DNA from: Bradyrhizobium sp. 1(2017)
GTDB taxonomy: Bacteria; Pseudomonadota; Alphaproteobacteria; Rhizobiales; Xanthobacteraceae
Length of the DNA stretch: 64,000 nucleotides
Direction of reading: 5' to 3'
Assembly (NCBI RefSeq): GCF_011602485.2
Contig: NZ_CP050022.2
Span: 6,096,001-6,160,000 of the forward strand
Shown: in pieces, positions 36,192 to 47,100 of the stretch
How the letters are laid out: each line of letters starts with the position of its first letter
How positions within the stretch are numbered: position 1 is the stretch's first letter
Translations under genes and position numbers: made by a program
The notes under the pieces: model-generated
What the model saw: the letters and a program-made list of their open reading frames with translations, nothing else
Databases searched by the model: none
What the model was told of the DNA's origin: nothing

Positions 36192-36553
36192 CGCCGAAGG
36201 CTCCTGTCGAGACACTCGAGCAGCACGCTTGTCTCGAACGGCTTCCTGAGAAGACAGAATGCGCCGGTCGATGCCGCTTCCGCGTCTAGCTGCTTGTGAG
36301 GAAGCGCGGTAATGAGAATGACCGGCGCCCTGACCTTCTGCCCATGGAGCTCGCGAACGAGGTTGAGCCCGCCCATTCCGGGCATGTGAACGTCGGCGAT
36401 GATGCAGTCGAAGCTAAACCGATCAGCGTAGCTCAGCAGCGCTTCGGCTCTGTCAAACGGCTCAGAGCGGTATCCGATCGATCGCATCAGATCCACCAGA
36501 GACAGGCACAGGGCCTCGTCGTCATCGACGACTCCTACGAAAGGGACCTTCAC
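36188..36553 (-). CDS. Single-domain response regulator (receiver only)
   Basis: This ~121-residue receiver has FVGVVDDDEALCLSLVDLMR, phospho-Asp in CIIADVHMPGMGG, ITALPHK and the Lys in LLRKPFETSV. No output domain is present. It is encoded just before the ECF factor with an ATGA overlap, so it could control the sigma factor as an anti-anti-sigma-like switch or stand in a phosphorelay. GTG 36553, preceded by GAGGG, is preferred over TTG 36577. Confidence 0.85.
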   Translation of the reverse strand: MKVPFVGVVDDDEALCLSLVDLMRSIGYRSEPFDRAEALLSYADRFSFDCIIADVHMPGMGGLNLVRELHGQKVRAPVILITALPHKQLDAEAASTGAFCLLRKPFETSVLLECLDRSLRR

Positions 36554-37072
36554 CTGACTTACCCTCGCAAGGCGCAACCATCATCGAAACGCGATCGCAA
36601 CCAGGTCGACCGGCGCGCAGGCCGCACGCCCTTCGACGAAGCGGCTGCTGTCGTAACGCTCCATGCTTTTTCGCAAGAGGCGCATGTTCGGTCTCCCCAA
36701 CTGAGGAAAATCCAGTAGCTGCGCCAAGATTGGTAGCGCAGGTGAGCCCGGAGCATGCGTTCGGCAGGTGCCCCCTACAATCTCACGATTGTGATGCACA
36801 TACCCATACTTTGGTATGGGTTTGCGGCGGCAACACGTGCCACCGGGGCGACGCGGTCACGCAGCAGCAAGACTGCCCTTCGTCTCACGACGTCATTCGC
36901 AGATGCCGGAACGCGAGCAAGGTCAGGCCACGCAGATGCCGGCTGCCTGCGGTCGAACAGAGCAATTTTGAGAAACACGCGATAACGCGCGCACAGCGCG
37001 CCCTTCGAAGCTTGGTTACCGTTCGAATGACGACAGCGTCAACGCCACCCTTGACGCCAACCCGCGAACTCG
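36554..37072. other. Intergenic region with operator-like repeat
   Basis: Between the receiver gene (minus) and the DUF417 gene (plus) there are ~519 bases. The CCCATAC-N4-GTATGGG repeat is the only clear element. No gene is supported. Confidence 0.5.
36802..36821. promoter_or_regulatory. Inverted repeat ACCCATAC-N4-GTATGGGT
   Basis: It has the same arms (CCCATAC and GTATGGG) with the same 4-base spacing as the palindrome at 30011-30034, but a different spacer (TTTG). It lies about 250 bases upstream of the DUF417 gene at 37073. A shared regulator is the simplest explanation. Confidence 0.6.
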
Positions 37073-37864
37073 ATGATGAGACGACATCAGATGGACCATA
37101 TCATAAAAAGAATGTCCGAACTCGATCTGGTCAGGGGCGATCTTGACTACCATGCCACGCGTGTGGCGATGATCCTCGTCTTCTTCGTCTTCAGCTGCCA
37201 GAAATGGTTCGACTACGAAGCGCATGCGTTGATTCCGTTCATCAGCCACGGGCCTCTGATTTTCTGGCTGTATCCGGTGTTTGGCGTGCGCGGGGCGGCC
37301 TACTTCCTGGGTTCTGCGGAATTGCTGTTTGGATTGCTTCTTCTGCTCGGCTTCTGGAACCGAAAACTAGCCGTCCTGGGATCACTGGGTTCATGCGCGA
37401 CCTATGTCGCCACTGTGACGATCATTCCGTTTTTCCCCGATGCCTGGGCTGCGCCGGCCGGCGGCTTTCCCGCGGCCACGTTGCCGTTCCTCTTCCTCAT
37501 GAAGGACGTCGTGCTGCTTGCGGCTTCGGTCTATCTGCTCAAGCAGGACATCCTCCGGGCAGCGGCCGAAATGTCCCCGACTCAGAACGGGATTGTCGAC
37601 AGGAAGCGATCCCGTAGCCGCCGGTTGGCGCTGAAGGCGCAAGATCATCGTCGTCCCGTGTGGCGGGCGATGAGCTGCTCGGCTACATCGGCAAGGTTGT
37701 TGCCGATGATCTGCGGCTGGGGTCCAACTCCGAGGATGTCGTTTCCGGACCGCCTGATGAACGCGGCTTCCCAACCGGCCGCCACGGCTCCGAGCGTATC
37801 CCAGGCGTGGCAGGCGATCATGCAGAGCTGCGACGGACGGGCTCCCAGCTCATTCTCGACATGA
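37073..37864 (+). CDS. DUF417-type membrane protein, copy 2 with odd tail
   Basis: The first ~175 residues match the DUF417 family: LVRGDLDYHATRVAMILVFF, HGPLIFWLYPVFGVRGAAYF, TYVATVTIIPFFPDAWAA and LMKDVVLLAASVYLLKQDIL. The family normally ends near here, but this frame continues ~85 residues of Ser/Arg/Pro-rich sequence and overlaps the 3' end of the dehalogenase on the other strand (ending 37645). The tail is probably read-through after loss of the native stop. The ATG 37073 is used; 37091 (MDHIIKRMSE) is an alternative. Confidence 0.75.
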   Translation: MMRRHQMDHIIKRMSELDLVRGDLDYHATRVAMILVFFVFSCQKWFDYEAHALIPFISHGPLIFWLYPVFGVRGAAYFLGSAELLFGLLLLLGFWNRKLAVLGSLGSCATYVATVTIIPFFPDAWAAPAGGFPAATLPFLFLMKDVVLLAASVYLLKQDILRAAAEMSPTQNGIVDRKRSRSRRLALKAQDHRRPVWRAMSCSATSARLLPMICGWGPTPRMSFPDRLMNAASQPAATAPSVSQAWQAIMQSCDGRAPSSFST

Positions 37865-38329
37865 ACGTAGGTTTGCGGCGAGGGCTTATAGACCTTGACG
37901 CTGTCCACGCTGAATGACCTTTCGAAGAATTTTCCAATTCCACCGCGCTCGAGCTGGCGGCTCTGAACTTCAGCCAGGTTGTTTGTCAGGGTGAACAGCC
38001 GAAAGCCGGCATCGCGCAGCTTCCGCAGCGCACCCGGCACTTCCGGATAGGGCGGCATCGTCGAGAATTTTTCCTTGAGCTCCTCGCCGTCTGCGCGCTC
38101 GATCCTGATGCCTTCGGCGTCGGCGAGCATCTTCAGGACGGCACCACCGATCTCCGTAAAGCACATAAGCTCGTGCCGCCGTCAGGGCCAGCGAATACAT
38201 GACGAGGTCGGCGAACCAGAGCCGCATATCGACCTTGTCTCCGAAGATGCGCTTGAACGTCGGTTCCATCGTCCGAAGGTCGAGAAGCGTCTCGTTGACA
38301 TCGAACACGATCAGGGGAAGGTCGGACAT
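37645..38329 (-). pseudogene. Haloacid dehalogenase type II, frameshifted
   Basis: The frame opens at 38329 with MSDLPLIVFDVNETLLDLRT (nucleophile Asp in FDVNETL), RLWFADLVMYSLALTAARAY. It then shifts: the rest is in another frame as TEIGGAVLKMLADAEGI, FRLFTLTNNLAEVQSRQLER, CMIACHAWDTLGAVAAGWEA. A single-base change near 38175-38180 would restore it. The type II haloacid dehalogenase pattern is clear. The N-terminal half is inactive as is. Confidence 0.8.
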
Positions 38330-38710
38330 GCTGCAAGCTCCATGTTCGCTTCGGCCGCATCCCAAGGATGCAGGTGATGCCGTAAGCCTGGACGGTTTGG
38401 GCAAGTCATTCGTGGCCGGACGCGGCTTGGTTACAGCGCGAACCAAATAGGCGGCCAGCCTGGGGATCCACGGCCGCGGGAGAGTTATCGACACTCCGAG
38501 TTCCCGATCAAACGCAAAATCTGCCTGTAACGTTTGTGGCGGCATCCCCGAATATTGGAGACCAGAGGAGCGACTAGCGTGAAGCTGGCAGCTTCGCTCT
38601 GATGGTCGCCGTTGTGGGGGCATTTTCCGGGGAGTAGGGTGATGAGGGGGCGATTGGACGCTTGGCGGGCCTTCTCCACGGGGCGGCCGGCCGGCTCCGG
38701 AGTCCGGCAG
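38330..38710. other. Intergenic region before the first giant kinase gene
   Basis: These ~380 bases lie between two divergent genes. The last ~40 bases match the stretch upstream of the second kinase at 44100-44139 (both end GGAGTCCGGCAGATG). No gene is supported. Confidence 0.5.
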
Positions 38711-41700
38711 ATGAACATGTCCTCGCCGATCCCCACGCATGGAGATGCCGGTCGCGAACTTCTGTGGGGCGACGGGGAGCGCGTCTTTTGCCGTGAATTG
38801 CGCCGGGACGCCGACGGCAACGTCAAGAGTGTCCTGACCGTCAGGGCCGCTGCGGAGCATCCGCCGGCCACGGTCCTCGACCGGCTCGCCCATGAATACG
38901 CCTTGCGCGACGAGCTCGATCGGACCTGGGCCGCACGGCCGCTGGAGTTGATCCGCGACAGCGGTCGAACCTTGCTGATACTGGAAGATCCCGGCGGCGA
39001 ACCGCTCGAGCGGCAGCTCGGCACACCGGTGAAGCTGGATCGCTTTTTGCGATTGGCTCTTGCCATCACCATCGCCGTCGACCAACTCCATCGGCGGTGT
39101 CTGATCCACAAGGACTTGAAGCCGGCAAATCTTCTGGTGAACGGAGCGGACGAGATCAGGATCACTGGATTCGGCCTCGCATCTCGCCTGCCACGCGAGC
39201 GACAGCAACTCGCGCCACCGGAGACCATCGCAGGCACACTGGCCTACATGGCGCCCGAGCAGACCGGCCGCATGAACCGGTCCGTTGATTCCCGCAGCGA
39301 TCTGTACGCGCTCGGCGTGACGTTCTACCGGATGCTCACGGGCGCACTGCCGTTCGCCGCGGCCAATCCGATGGAATGGGTGCACAGCCACATCGCGAGA
39401 CGAGCCATTCCGCCTGCCGAACGGTGCGGTGATGTGCCTGACGCCGTGTCAGCGATCATTATGAAGCTTCTCGCCAAGACGGCCGAGGACCGCTACCAGA
39501 CCGCCGCCGGCCTCAAGAGCGACCTCGCGCACTGCCTTGCCGAGTGGCAGGCGCGAGGTCGCATTGACCGCTTCACGCCCGGCGAAGCGGACCAACCGAA
39601 CCGCCTCCTGATTCCCGAGCGGCTGTACGGTAGGGAACACGAGATCGAGGCCTTGCTCGCCTCGTTCAACCGCGTCGCCCGGAGCGGAACGCCCGAGCTG
39701 GTCCTGATCTCGGGCTACGCCGGTATCGGCAAGTCCGCCGTCGTCCACGAATTGCACAGAGCCATGGTTCCGCTTGGCGGCCTTTTCGCCTCGGGCAAGT
39801 TCGATCAGTACAAGCGCGACATCCCTTATGCGACTCTCGCGCAGGCCTTTCAAAACATCGTCCGTCGCCTCCTTGCGAAGGATGATGCCGAACTCGCAGC
39901 GTGGCGCGACACCATCTGCGAAGCATTGACGCCCAACGGCCAGCTGGTGGTCGATCTGGTTCCCGAATTGAGACTGGTCATCGGCGATCAACCGCCGGTC
40001 CCGGAGGCTTCTCCACAAGACGCTCGGCGACGATTCCAACTCGTGCTGCAGCGTTTCATCGGCGTCTTTGCGCGACCGGACCGGCCGCTTGTGCTCTTCC
40101 TCGACGATTTGCAGTGGCTGGACGCTGCGACACTCGATCTGCTCGAAGAGCTGCTGACCCGATCGGACCTGCAGTATGTCTTGCTGATCGGCGCTTATCG
40201 CAGCAATGAGATCGATGCCGACCACCCACTGAGGCGCAAGCTCGCCGCAATTCACGATTCGGGCGCGCTCGTCCAGACGCTCAGCCTCGCGCCCCTCATT
40301 GGCGCGGACGTCGAACGTTTCATCGTTGATGCGCTTCGCTCCGAGGCAGCGCGCGCCGCGCCATTGGCGCATCTGGTACATGAGAAGACGGACGGCAATC
40401 CATTCTTCCTGATCCAGTTCCTGCACGCACTCTCGGAAGAAGGATTGCTCGCCTTCGATTATGAGATGGGCCAATGGCAGTGGGACCTGGAGCGTATTCA
40501 TGCCAAAGGCTATACCGAAAACGTCGTCGACTTGATGATCCGCAAGCTGAACCGCCTCTCGGACGAAACTCGGATGGCTTTGCGGACGCTCGCATGCCTC
40601 GGCAGCACCGCCGAGATCCCTACTCTGTCATTGATACTCAGCAGATCGGAACAGCAGGTCCACCTCGATCTCAGCGAAGCGGTGTGGCTCGAGCTGGTCG
40701 AGCGACAGGGCCGGCAGTGCAGGTTCGTGCATGACCGGGTGCAAGAAGCCGCCTACGCACTTATTCCCGAGCCCGAGAGGCCTGGGTCGCACTTGCAAAT
40801 CGGCCGGCTCCTGGTGGCACACACGCCGCCCGAGCAGCGCGGGACGGCGATCTTCGATATTGTCAACCAACTCAACCGCGGCCTGTCCCTCGTCGGCTCG
40901 CCGGGCGAGCGCGAGCAAATCGCCGAGCTCAACTTGATCGCCGGCCAGCGCGCCAAGGCATCCTCGGCCTATAGCTCTGCACTTGCCTATCTTTCCACCG
41001 GCAGCGAACTCCTGAGCGCTGATTGCTGGGCGCGTCGGCACGAGCTTGCCTTCACACTGGAAATGAATCGGGCCACATGCGAGTTCCTGACCGGCGAGCC
41101 AGCCGTCGCAGACGATCGTCTGGCTGCACTGGCGACGCGCGCGACCAATCCGCTCGAACAGGCCGCCGTCGCGTGCCTGCGCATGGATGTCTATACGACG
41201 CTCGGCCAATCCAGCCGGGCCGTCGACGTCGGCCTGGGGTACCTGCGGCAGCTAGGCGTGCACTGGTCTCCCAACCCGACGGAAGCGGAGGCACGCCACG
41301 AGTACGATCTCATTTGGTCGGGCATTGGGGAGCGCAGCATTGAAGACCTCGTCAAACTGCCCTTGATGAACGACCCTGCCTCTCTTGCGACCATGGATGT
41401 TCTAACCAAACTCCTGCCGCCTGCCCTCTTCACTGATATGAATCTCCTTTCCCTCACGATCTGCCGGGCCGTCAATCTCGGCCTCGAATGGGGTCACAGC
41501 GACGGGTCGTGCGTTGCCTATGTACAGCTCGGAATGGTGGCCGGCCTGCTATTCGGCGACTACCAGTCCGGCTTTCGTTTCGGAGAACTCGGCTATGAAT
41601 TGGTCGAGCAGCGCGGAATGGTTCGCTTCCAGGCTGCGACCTATCTGATATTTGGCGCACACGTCGTGCCGTGGACCAGGCACTTCAGGGCCGCGCGCGA

Positions 41701-43870
41701 TCTCCTTCGGCGCGCTTTCGAAAGTGCTCACAGGAGCGGCGACCTGACCTATGCGGCATACAGTTGCAGCAATCTGAATGGCAATCTCTTCCAGGCAGGC
41801 GATCCGCTCGTCGAGGTTCTGAGCGAAGCCGAGACCGGCCTCGCCTTCGCCCGGAAGATGGGGTTCGGGTTCATCGAGGACATCATCGCCGCGCAACTCG
41901 GATTGTTCCGGACCCTCCGCGGGTTGACCCCAAGATTCGGCTCCTTCGACGACGAACAGTTCGACGAGCAACAGATCGAAGAGCACTTCGCCGCCAATCC
42001 GAATTTGTGGCGGGCCGAGTGCATCTACTGGATCCTCAAGCTTCGGGCGCGCTTCTTTGCCGGCGAGCACGCATCAGCGGTCGACATCCTGTCGAAGCTG
42101 CAGCGTCGGCGATGGACGCCTCTGACTCCAGCGGAGGCCGCTTCGTATCACTTCTATAGCGCGCTTTCTCTGGCTGCACTGCCGGAAACGATCGCCGGCA
42201 GGCATCGACGCATCGACGCCATAACCGCGCATCATCGGCAACTCCGGGCCTGGGCGGAGAACTGCCCGGACAATTTCGAGACTTGCGCGGCGCTGGTCGG
42301 CGCCGAAATCGCCCGGCTGGAGGACCGCGACTCCGATGCGATGCGCCTCTACGAAGACGCGGTTCGCTCGGCCCGCACAAACGGACTCGTTGCCGAAGAG
42401 GGCCTCGCCTATGAGCTGGCTTCGGACTTCTATGCAGCTCGCGATTATGACGCGTTCGCCAATATGTACCGTCGGAACGCGCGCGACGCCTATGCCCGAT
42501 GGGGGGCCGATGGCAAGGTACGTCAGATCGACGAAATCTATCCGTACCTTGCGGAGAACGCGCCCGTGCTCACCGCCACCGATACGATCGGTGCAGCGAT
42601 CGAACATCTGGACCTCGTGGCAGCCTTGAAAGTCGCGGAGGTTGTGTCCGGAGAGATCGTCCTCGAGAAGCTGATGGACGTACTGATGCGCACGACCATC
42701 GAGCACGCCGGTGCAGAACGAGGACTGCTGATCGTGCAGCGGGACACGGAGCTGCGAATCCGAGCGGAAGCCACGACCCAGGGAGTTCCGATCAATGTCC
42801 ATCTGTGCGATCGACCGATCTCCCAGATGGATATCCCGGAGTCGCTCGTCCTGTACGCGGCCCGCACGCACGGGAGCGTTATCCTCGACGATGCTGCGGA
42901 AAATGGAGCCTTCGGAGGGGATCGCTACATCCAGCTCAAGAGCGCCCGGTCGATTCTGATCATTCCGCTCACGAAGCAAGGCAGCCTAGTCGCTCTGCTC
43001 TATCTCGAGAACAATCTTGCCAAGGCTGTATTTACGCCGGCAAAGGTCGCTCTCCTCAAATTTCTCGCGTCCCAGGCCGCGACGTCACTCGACAATGCGC
43101 GTCTGTACCGGGAGCTTCAGGAGCGTGAGCAGCGCTACCGCGAGGCCCAGATGGAACTCGCCCACGCCAACCGTGTCGCGGTGATGGGCCAGCTGACGGC
43201 GTCGATCGCCCACGAAGTCAATCAGCCGAACACCGCGATTATCGCCAGCGCCCAGGCGGCATTGAGCTGGCTCGATCACCGCCCGCCGGCGCTGGAGCAG
43301 ACGCGCAGGGCGCTGACACGCACCATCGAGAACGGTATCCGCTCCAGTGAGGTCATTGGACGAATCCGCGATCTCATCAAAAAGTCACCACCCAGGCGGG
43401 ACTCGCTGGCGACCAACGACGTGATCGGTCACGTCATTGAGCTCACACAGGCCGAAGCAGCGCGGAACGGTGTCTCGATTCAGACGGCTCTCGCCGATTG
43501 CCTGCCGAAAGTCATCGGCGATCGCGTCGAGCTGCAGCAGGTCACGCTTAACCTGATCCTGAACGCCATCGAAGCGATGAGCGGAACCGCGGAGGGCAAG
43601 CGCGAGCTATTGATCCAGACCGCGAGAGCAGATGCCGACAGCATACTCGTATCGGTCGCGGATTCGGGCCCGGGCTTGTCTGCGGAGGGGCACTTGCGGC
43701 TATTCGAACCCTTCTACACGACCAAGTCGGGCGGCCTGGGTGTCGGACTGTCTATATGCCGTTCGATCATCGTTGCGCATGGCGGCAGACTATGGGCGGT
43801 TGCAAACGAACCGCGCGGAGCCGTCTTCCAATTCACCGTACCAATCGATGACGGCTTTGCAGTTGGCTGA
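38711..43870 (+). CDS. Giant pseudokinase-ATPase-GAF-histidine kinase fusion, copy 1
   Basis: About 1719 residues, cytosolic. Domain order: Ser/Thr-kinase-like domain (10-260) with HKDLKPANLL near residue 131, but GFG in place of DFG (near 151) and no clear beta3 Lys. Then an AAA/STAND-type ATPase with P-loop SGYAGIGKSAVV (about 333-344) and Walker B LVLFLDDLQWLD (about 461). A long helical repeat middle follows, then GAF (about 1310-1455). The kinase core has H-box SIAHEVNQPNTAI (about H1500), N-box TLNLILNAIEAMSG and FYTTKSGGLGVGLSICRS. The start follows the paralogue at 44140. No response regulator is adjacent. Confidence 0.9.
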   Translation: MNMSSPIPTHGDAGRELLWGDGERVFCRELRRDADGNVKSVLTVRAAAEHPPATVLDRLAHEYALRDELDRTWAARPLELIRDSGRTLLILEDPGGEPLERQLGTPVKLDRFLRLALAITIAVDQLHRRCLIHKDLKPANLLVNGADEIRITGFGLASRLPRERQQLAPPETIAGTLAYMAPEQTGRMNRSVDSRSDLYALGVTFYRMLTGALPFAAANPMEWVHSHIARRAIPPAERCGDVPDAVSAIIMKLLAKTAEDRYQTAAGLKSDLAHCLAEWQARGRIDRFTPGEADQPNRLLIPERLYGREHEIEALLASFNRVARSGTPELVLISGYAGIGKSAVVHELHRAMVPLGGLFASGKFDQYKRDIPYATLAQAFQNIVRRLLAKDDAELAAWRDTICEALTPNGQLVVDLVPELRLVIGDQPPVPEASPQDARRRFQLVLQRFIGVFARPDRPLVLFLDDLQWLDAATLDLLEELLTRSDLQYVLLIGAYRSNEIDADHPLRRKLAAIHDSGALVQTLSLAPLIGADVERFIVDALRSEAARAAPLAHLVHEKTDGNPFFLIQFLHALSEEGLLAFDYEMGQWQWDLERIHAKGYTENVVDLMIRKLNRLSDETRMALRTLACLGSTAEIPTLSLILSRSEQQVHLDLSEAVWLELVERQGRQCRFVHDRVQEAAYALIPEPERPGSHLQIGRLLVAHTPPEQRGTAIFDIVNQLNRGLSLVGSPGEREQIAELNLIAGQRAKASSAYSSALAYLSTGSELLSADCWARRHELAFTLEMNRATCEFLTGEPAVADDRLAALATRATNPLEQAAVACLRMDVYTTLGQSSRAVDVGLGYLRQLGVHWSPNPTEAEARHEYDLIWSGIGERSIEDLVKLPLMNDPASLATMDVLTKLLPPALFTDMNLLSLTICRAVNLGLEWGHSDGSCVAYVQLGMVAGLLFGDYQSGFRFGELGYELVEQRGMVRFQAATYLIFGAHVVPWTRHFRAARDLLRRAFESAHRSGDLTYAAYSCSNLNGNLFQAGDPLVEVLSEAETGLAFARKMGFGFIEDIIAAQLGLFRTLRGLTPRFGSFDDEQFDEQQIEEHFAANPNLWRAECIYWILKLRARFFAGEHASAVDILSKLQRRRWTPLTPAEAASYHFYSALSLAALPETIAGRHRRIDAITAHHRQLRAWAENCPDNFETCAALVGAEIARLEDRDSDAMRLYEDAVRSARTNGLVAEEGLAYELASDFYAARDYDAFANMYRRNARDAYARWGADGKVRQIDEIYPYLAENAPVLTATDTIGAAIEHLDLVAALKVAEVVSGEIVLEKLMDVLMRTTIEHAGAERGLLIVQRDTELRIRAEATTQGVPINVHLCDRPISQMDIPESLVLYAARTHGSVILDDAAENGAFGGDRYIQLKSARSILIIPLTKQGSLVALLYLENNLAKAVFTPAKVALLKFLASQAATSLDNARLYRELQEREQRYREAQMELAHANRVAVMGQLTASIAHEVNQPNTAIIASAQAALSWLDHRPPALEQTRRALTRTIENGIRSSEVIGRIRDLIKKSPPRRDSLATNDVIGHVIELTQAEAARNGVSIQTALADCLPKVIGDRVELQQVTLNLILNAIEAMSGTAEGKRELLIQTARADADSILVSVADSGPGLSAEGHLRLFEPFYTTKSGGLGVGLSICRSIIVAHGGRLWAVANEPRGAVFQFTVPIDDGFAVG

Positions 43871-44139
43871 GCCACGCTGCGACAGCCGCCGCCAGGCGGC
43901 CAAGATACATCAACCGGGGTTGAGCGGAATTGTCAATCAGATCGCATCGGAGCAATCTTTGAAGATGGCCGTCGACACTGGCCTCGACCAGTCCGGCCCG
44001 AACGAAATGCGGCTCATGTCACGGCTCCGATCCCGGCTATTGTTGGGGAATGGTGTTGGGAGTACGTTCTCGAACGGGATAGGCACACACCTTTCCCGCG
44101 TTTTCAACCGATTGGCCGGCTAATTCCGGAGTCCGGCAG
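43871..44139. other. Spacer between tandem giant genes
   Basis: A 269-base spacer without coding potential. Its last bases match the region before the first giant gene. Probably promoter or leader of copy 2. Confidence 0.45.
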
Positions 44140-47100
44140 ATGCACGTATCCTCACGGATTCCCACCTACGGCGATGCCGGTCTCAAGGCCTCATGGGACG
44201 ACGGTGAGCGCATCTTTCGCCGCGAATGGTGCAAGGGCGCCGATGGCAACGTCACGAGTGTCCTGATCGTCAGGGCCGCTGCGGAGCATCCGCCGGCCAC
44301 GGTCCTCGAACGGCTCGCCCATGAGTACGCCTTGCGCGACGAGCTCGATGGGACCTGGGCCTTACGGCCGCTGGAGCTGATCCGCGACGGCGGTCGAACC
44401 TCGCTGATATTGGAAGATCCCGGCGGCGAGCCGCTCGAGCAACTGCTCGGCGCGCCGATGAAGCTGGACCGCATTTTCCGATTGGCTCTCGCCATCACCG
44501 TCGCCGTCGACCAGCTCCATCGGCGGGGTCTGATCCACAAGGATCTGAAGCCGATAAATCTTCTGGTGACCGCAGCGGACGAAGTCAGGATTACCGGATT
44601 CGGCCTCGCTTCTCGTTTGCCGCGCGAGCGACAACGGCTCGAACCGCCCGAGACCATCGCCGGCACGCTGGCCTACATGGCGCCCGAGCAGACCGGCCGC
44701 ATGAACCGGTCCGTCGATTCCCGCAGCGATCTTTATGCACTTGGCGTGATTTTCTACCGGATGCTCACGGGCGCACTACCGTTCACCGCGGCCAATCCGA
44801 TGGAATGGGTGCATAGCCATGTCGCGAGACGAGCCGTTCCGCCTGTCGAACGGGTCAGTGGCATTCCTCGCCCCGTCTCGGCGATCATCATGAAGCTTCT
44901 CGCCAAGACGGCCGAGGATCGCTACCAGACCGCCGTCGGCCTCAAGAACGACCTCGAACGGTCAGCGGCCGAATGGGAGGCGAAGGGGCGGATCGACGAT
45001 TTCGTTCTGGCCCAAACCGATAGACCCGACCACCTGCTGATCCCCGAACGACTATACGGCAGAGAACACGAAATCGGGACGTTGCTGGCCTCGTTCGATC
45101 GCGTCGCCCGGAGCGGCACACCCGAGTTGATCCTGGTGTCCGGCTCCTCCGGTATCGGCAAGTCCGCTCTCGTCGACGAAATGCACAAGGCTTTAGTCCC
45201 GTTGGGAGGGTTCTTCGCAGCGGGCAAATTTGATCAGCACAGGCGCGACATACCTTACGCGACGCTCGTGCATGCTCTTCAAGGGCTCATCCGGAGCCTT
45301 CTCGCCAAGAACGATGCCGACCTGGCACCTTGGCGTAGCGCACTGCACGAAGCGCTGGGTCATCTCGGTCAACTGATGGTCGATCTCGTACCGGAACTGC
45401 GGCTCGTGATCGGCAATCAACCGCCTGTCCCGGAGACCTCCCCGCAAGACGCACAACGGCGCTTCCAACTCGTCGTTCGACGCTTCGTTGCCATTTTCGC
45501 CAAACCACACCATCCGCTTGTGCTCTTCCTCGACGACCTGCAGTGGCTCGACGTGGCCACATTGGAATTGATAGAGGATCTTCTGAACAGATCCGACTTG
45601 CGGAATCTGCTTCTCGTTGCCGCGTATAGACCCCACGATGTCGACGTCAAACACCCGCTGGCACAATGGCTATCGGAAATTCGCGCCTCCCGGAAGCGCA
45701 TTCGAGAAGTCGACCTTACTCCCCTCACTCGCGATGCCGTCTGGGAGTTCACTGCGGATGCACTTCGCTGCGAACCAGCATGCGCCATGCCCGTGGCCGA
45801 CCTGGCATACGAGAAGACGGGAGGCAATCCGTTCTTTCTCACGCAGTTTTTGCAGGCGCTGGCCGAAGAAAAGCTACTGACCTTCGATCATGACAAAAGG
45901 CAATGGCACTGGGACCTCGAACGCATCAAGGACAAGAGCTACGCCGAAAACGTCGCAGATCTCATGGTCGGCAAGCTGAGCGGCTTGCGCGACGAGACAC
46001 GTCAGGCCCTGCTCGAACTCGCCTGTTTGGGCAGCAGCGCCGAGGTCACGATGCTCTGCCTTGTGCACGGAGGTTCGGAGCAGGCGCTTCATGTGGATAT
46101 GCGAGACGCGACGCGTCTCGAGCTGGTCCGACGCCTCAAGAACTCGTACGCATTCGTGCACGATCGCGTGCAAGAGGCCGCTTATGCGCTTGAACCGGAC
46201 CAGGCCAGGCGAACGGCCCTGCACCTTCGGATCGGCATGGCGCTGGCGGCACAGCTGACGCCTGACGAAACCAACGAGCGCGTCTATATCGTTGCCAACC
46301 AGCTCAACCGCGGCATCGCCGCCTTGACGAAGGACGCCGAACGCGATCAGGTCATTGCCGTCAATCTTGACGCGGGCCGGCGCGCACGAAATGCAACGGC
46401 TTACCATGCCGCAACAACTTACCTCGAAACGGCCCGCACTCTGCTCGGCGAGGAAGGACATCCCCGGTGCAGCCAGGACGCCTTCGCGATCGGCCTGCTG
46501 CACGCCGAATGCAAGTTTCTGCTTGGCGATCTGGACACGGCCGAAGCGGAATTAACGATCCTGTCGCAGAGCCGATCGGACATTCAGGCAAGCGCTGAGG
46601 TCGCCAGACTTCAGGCGCAGCTGTACACCGCTGCGGGGCAGCTTGGGCCTGCGGTCGACGTCTGCCTTGCATTCTTGCGCACGACCGGGATCGACTGGTC
46701 CCCTCATCCCGACCGAAGCGAGGTGGATGAAGATCGGCAACGTCTGCGGAGTTTGGCCGAAAGACTGTCCGACACCCAGCTTCATGCGCTGCCGCCGATG
46801 ACCGATCCGAATCATCGCACAACGATGTGCGTCTTGGCTGATCTCCTCACTCCTGCGTTTCTCACCGATCGCAACCTGTCCGACATCATGCTCGTAGAGG
46901 CAACTCGGCTGACGATCGAGCACGGGATTTGCCCTGAAGCCTGCTATCCGCTGACCGCGATATTCGGCGTGCTCGCGAGTAACTCAACCGATGCCGAACT
47001 CGGCTTCCGGCTGTCGCAATTTGGCGCAGCCCTTGCTGACAGGCACCCGCAGATCGGATTGAGCGGCCGTGCGCTTTTGGCATTCGGCCTCCACGTAACC

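Noticed and set aside
39449..40501. 350-residue open frame on the minus strand
   Set aside because: It lies opposite the giant kinase gene, and its composition is that of an antisense shadow of a GC-rich gene.
41549..42979. Long minus-strand frames
   Set aside because: They overlap the giant kinase coding strand and have no motifs or ribosome sites.
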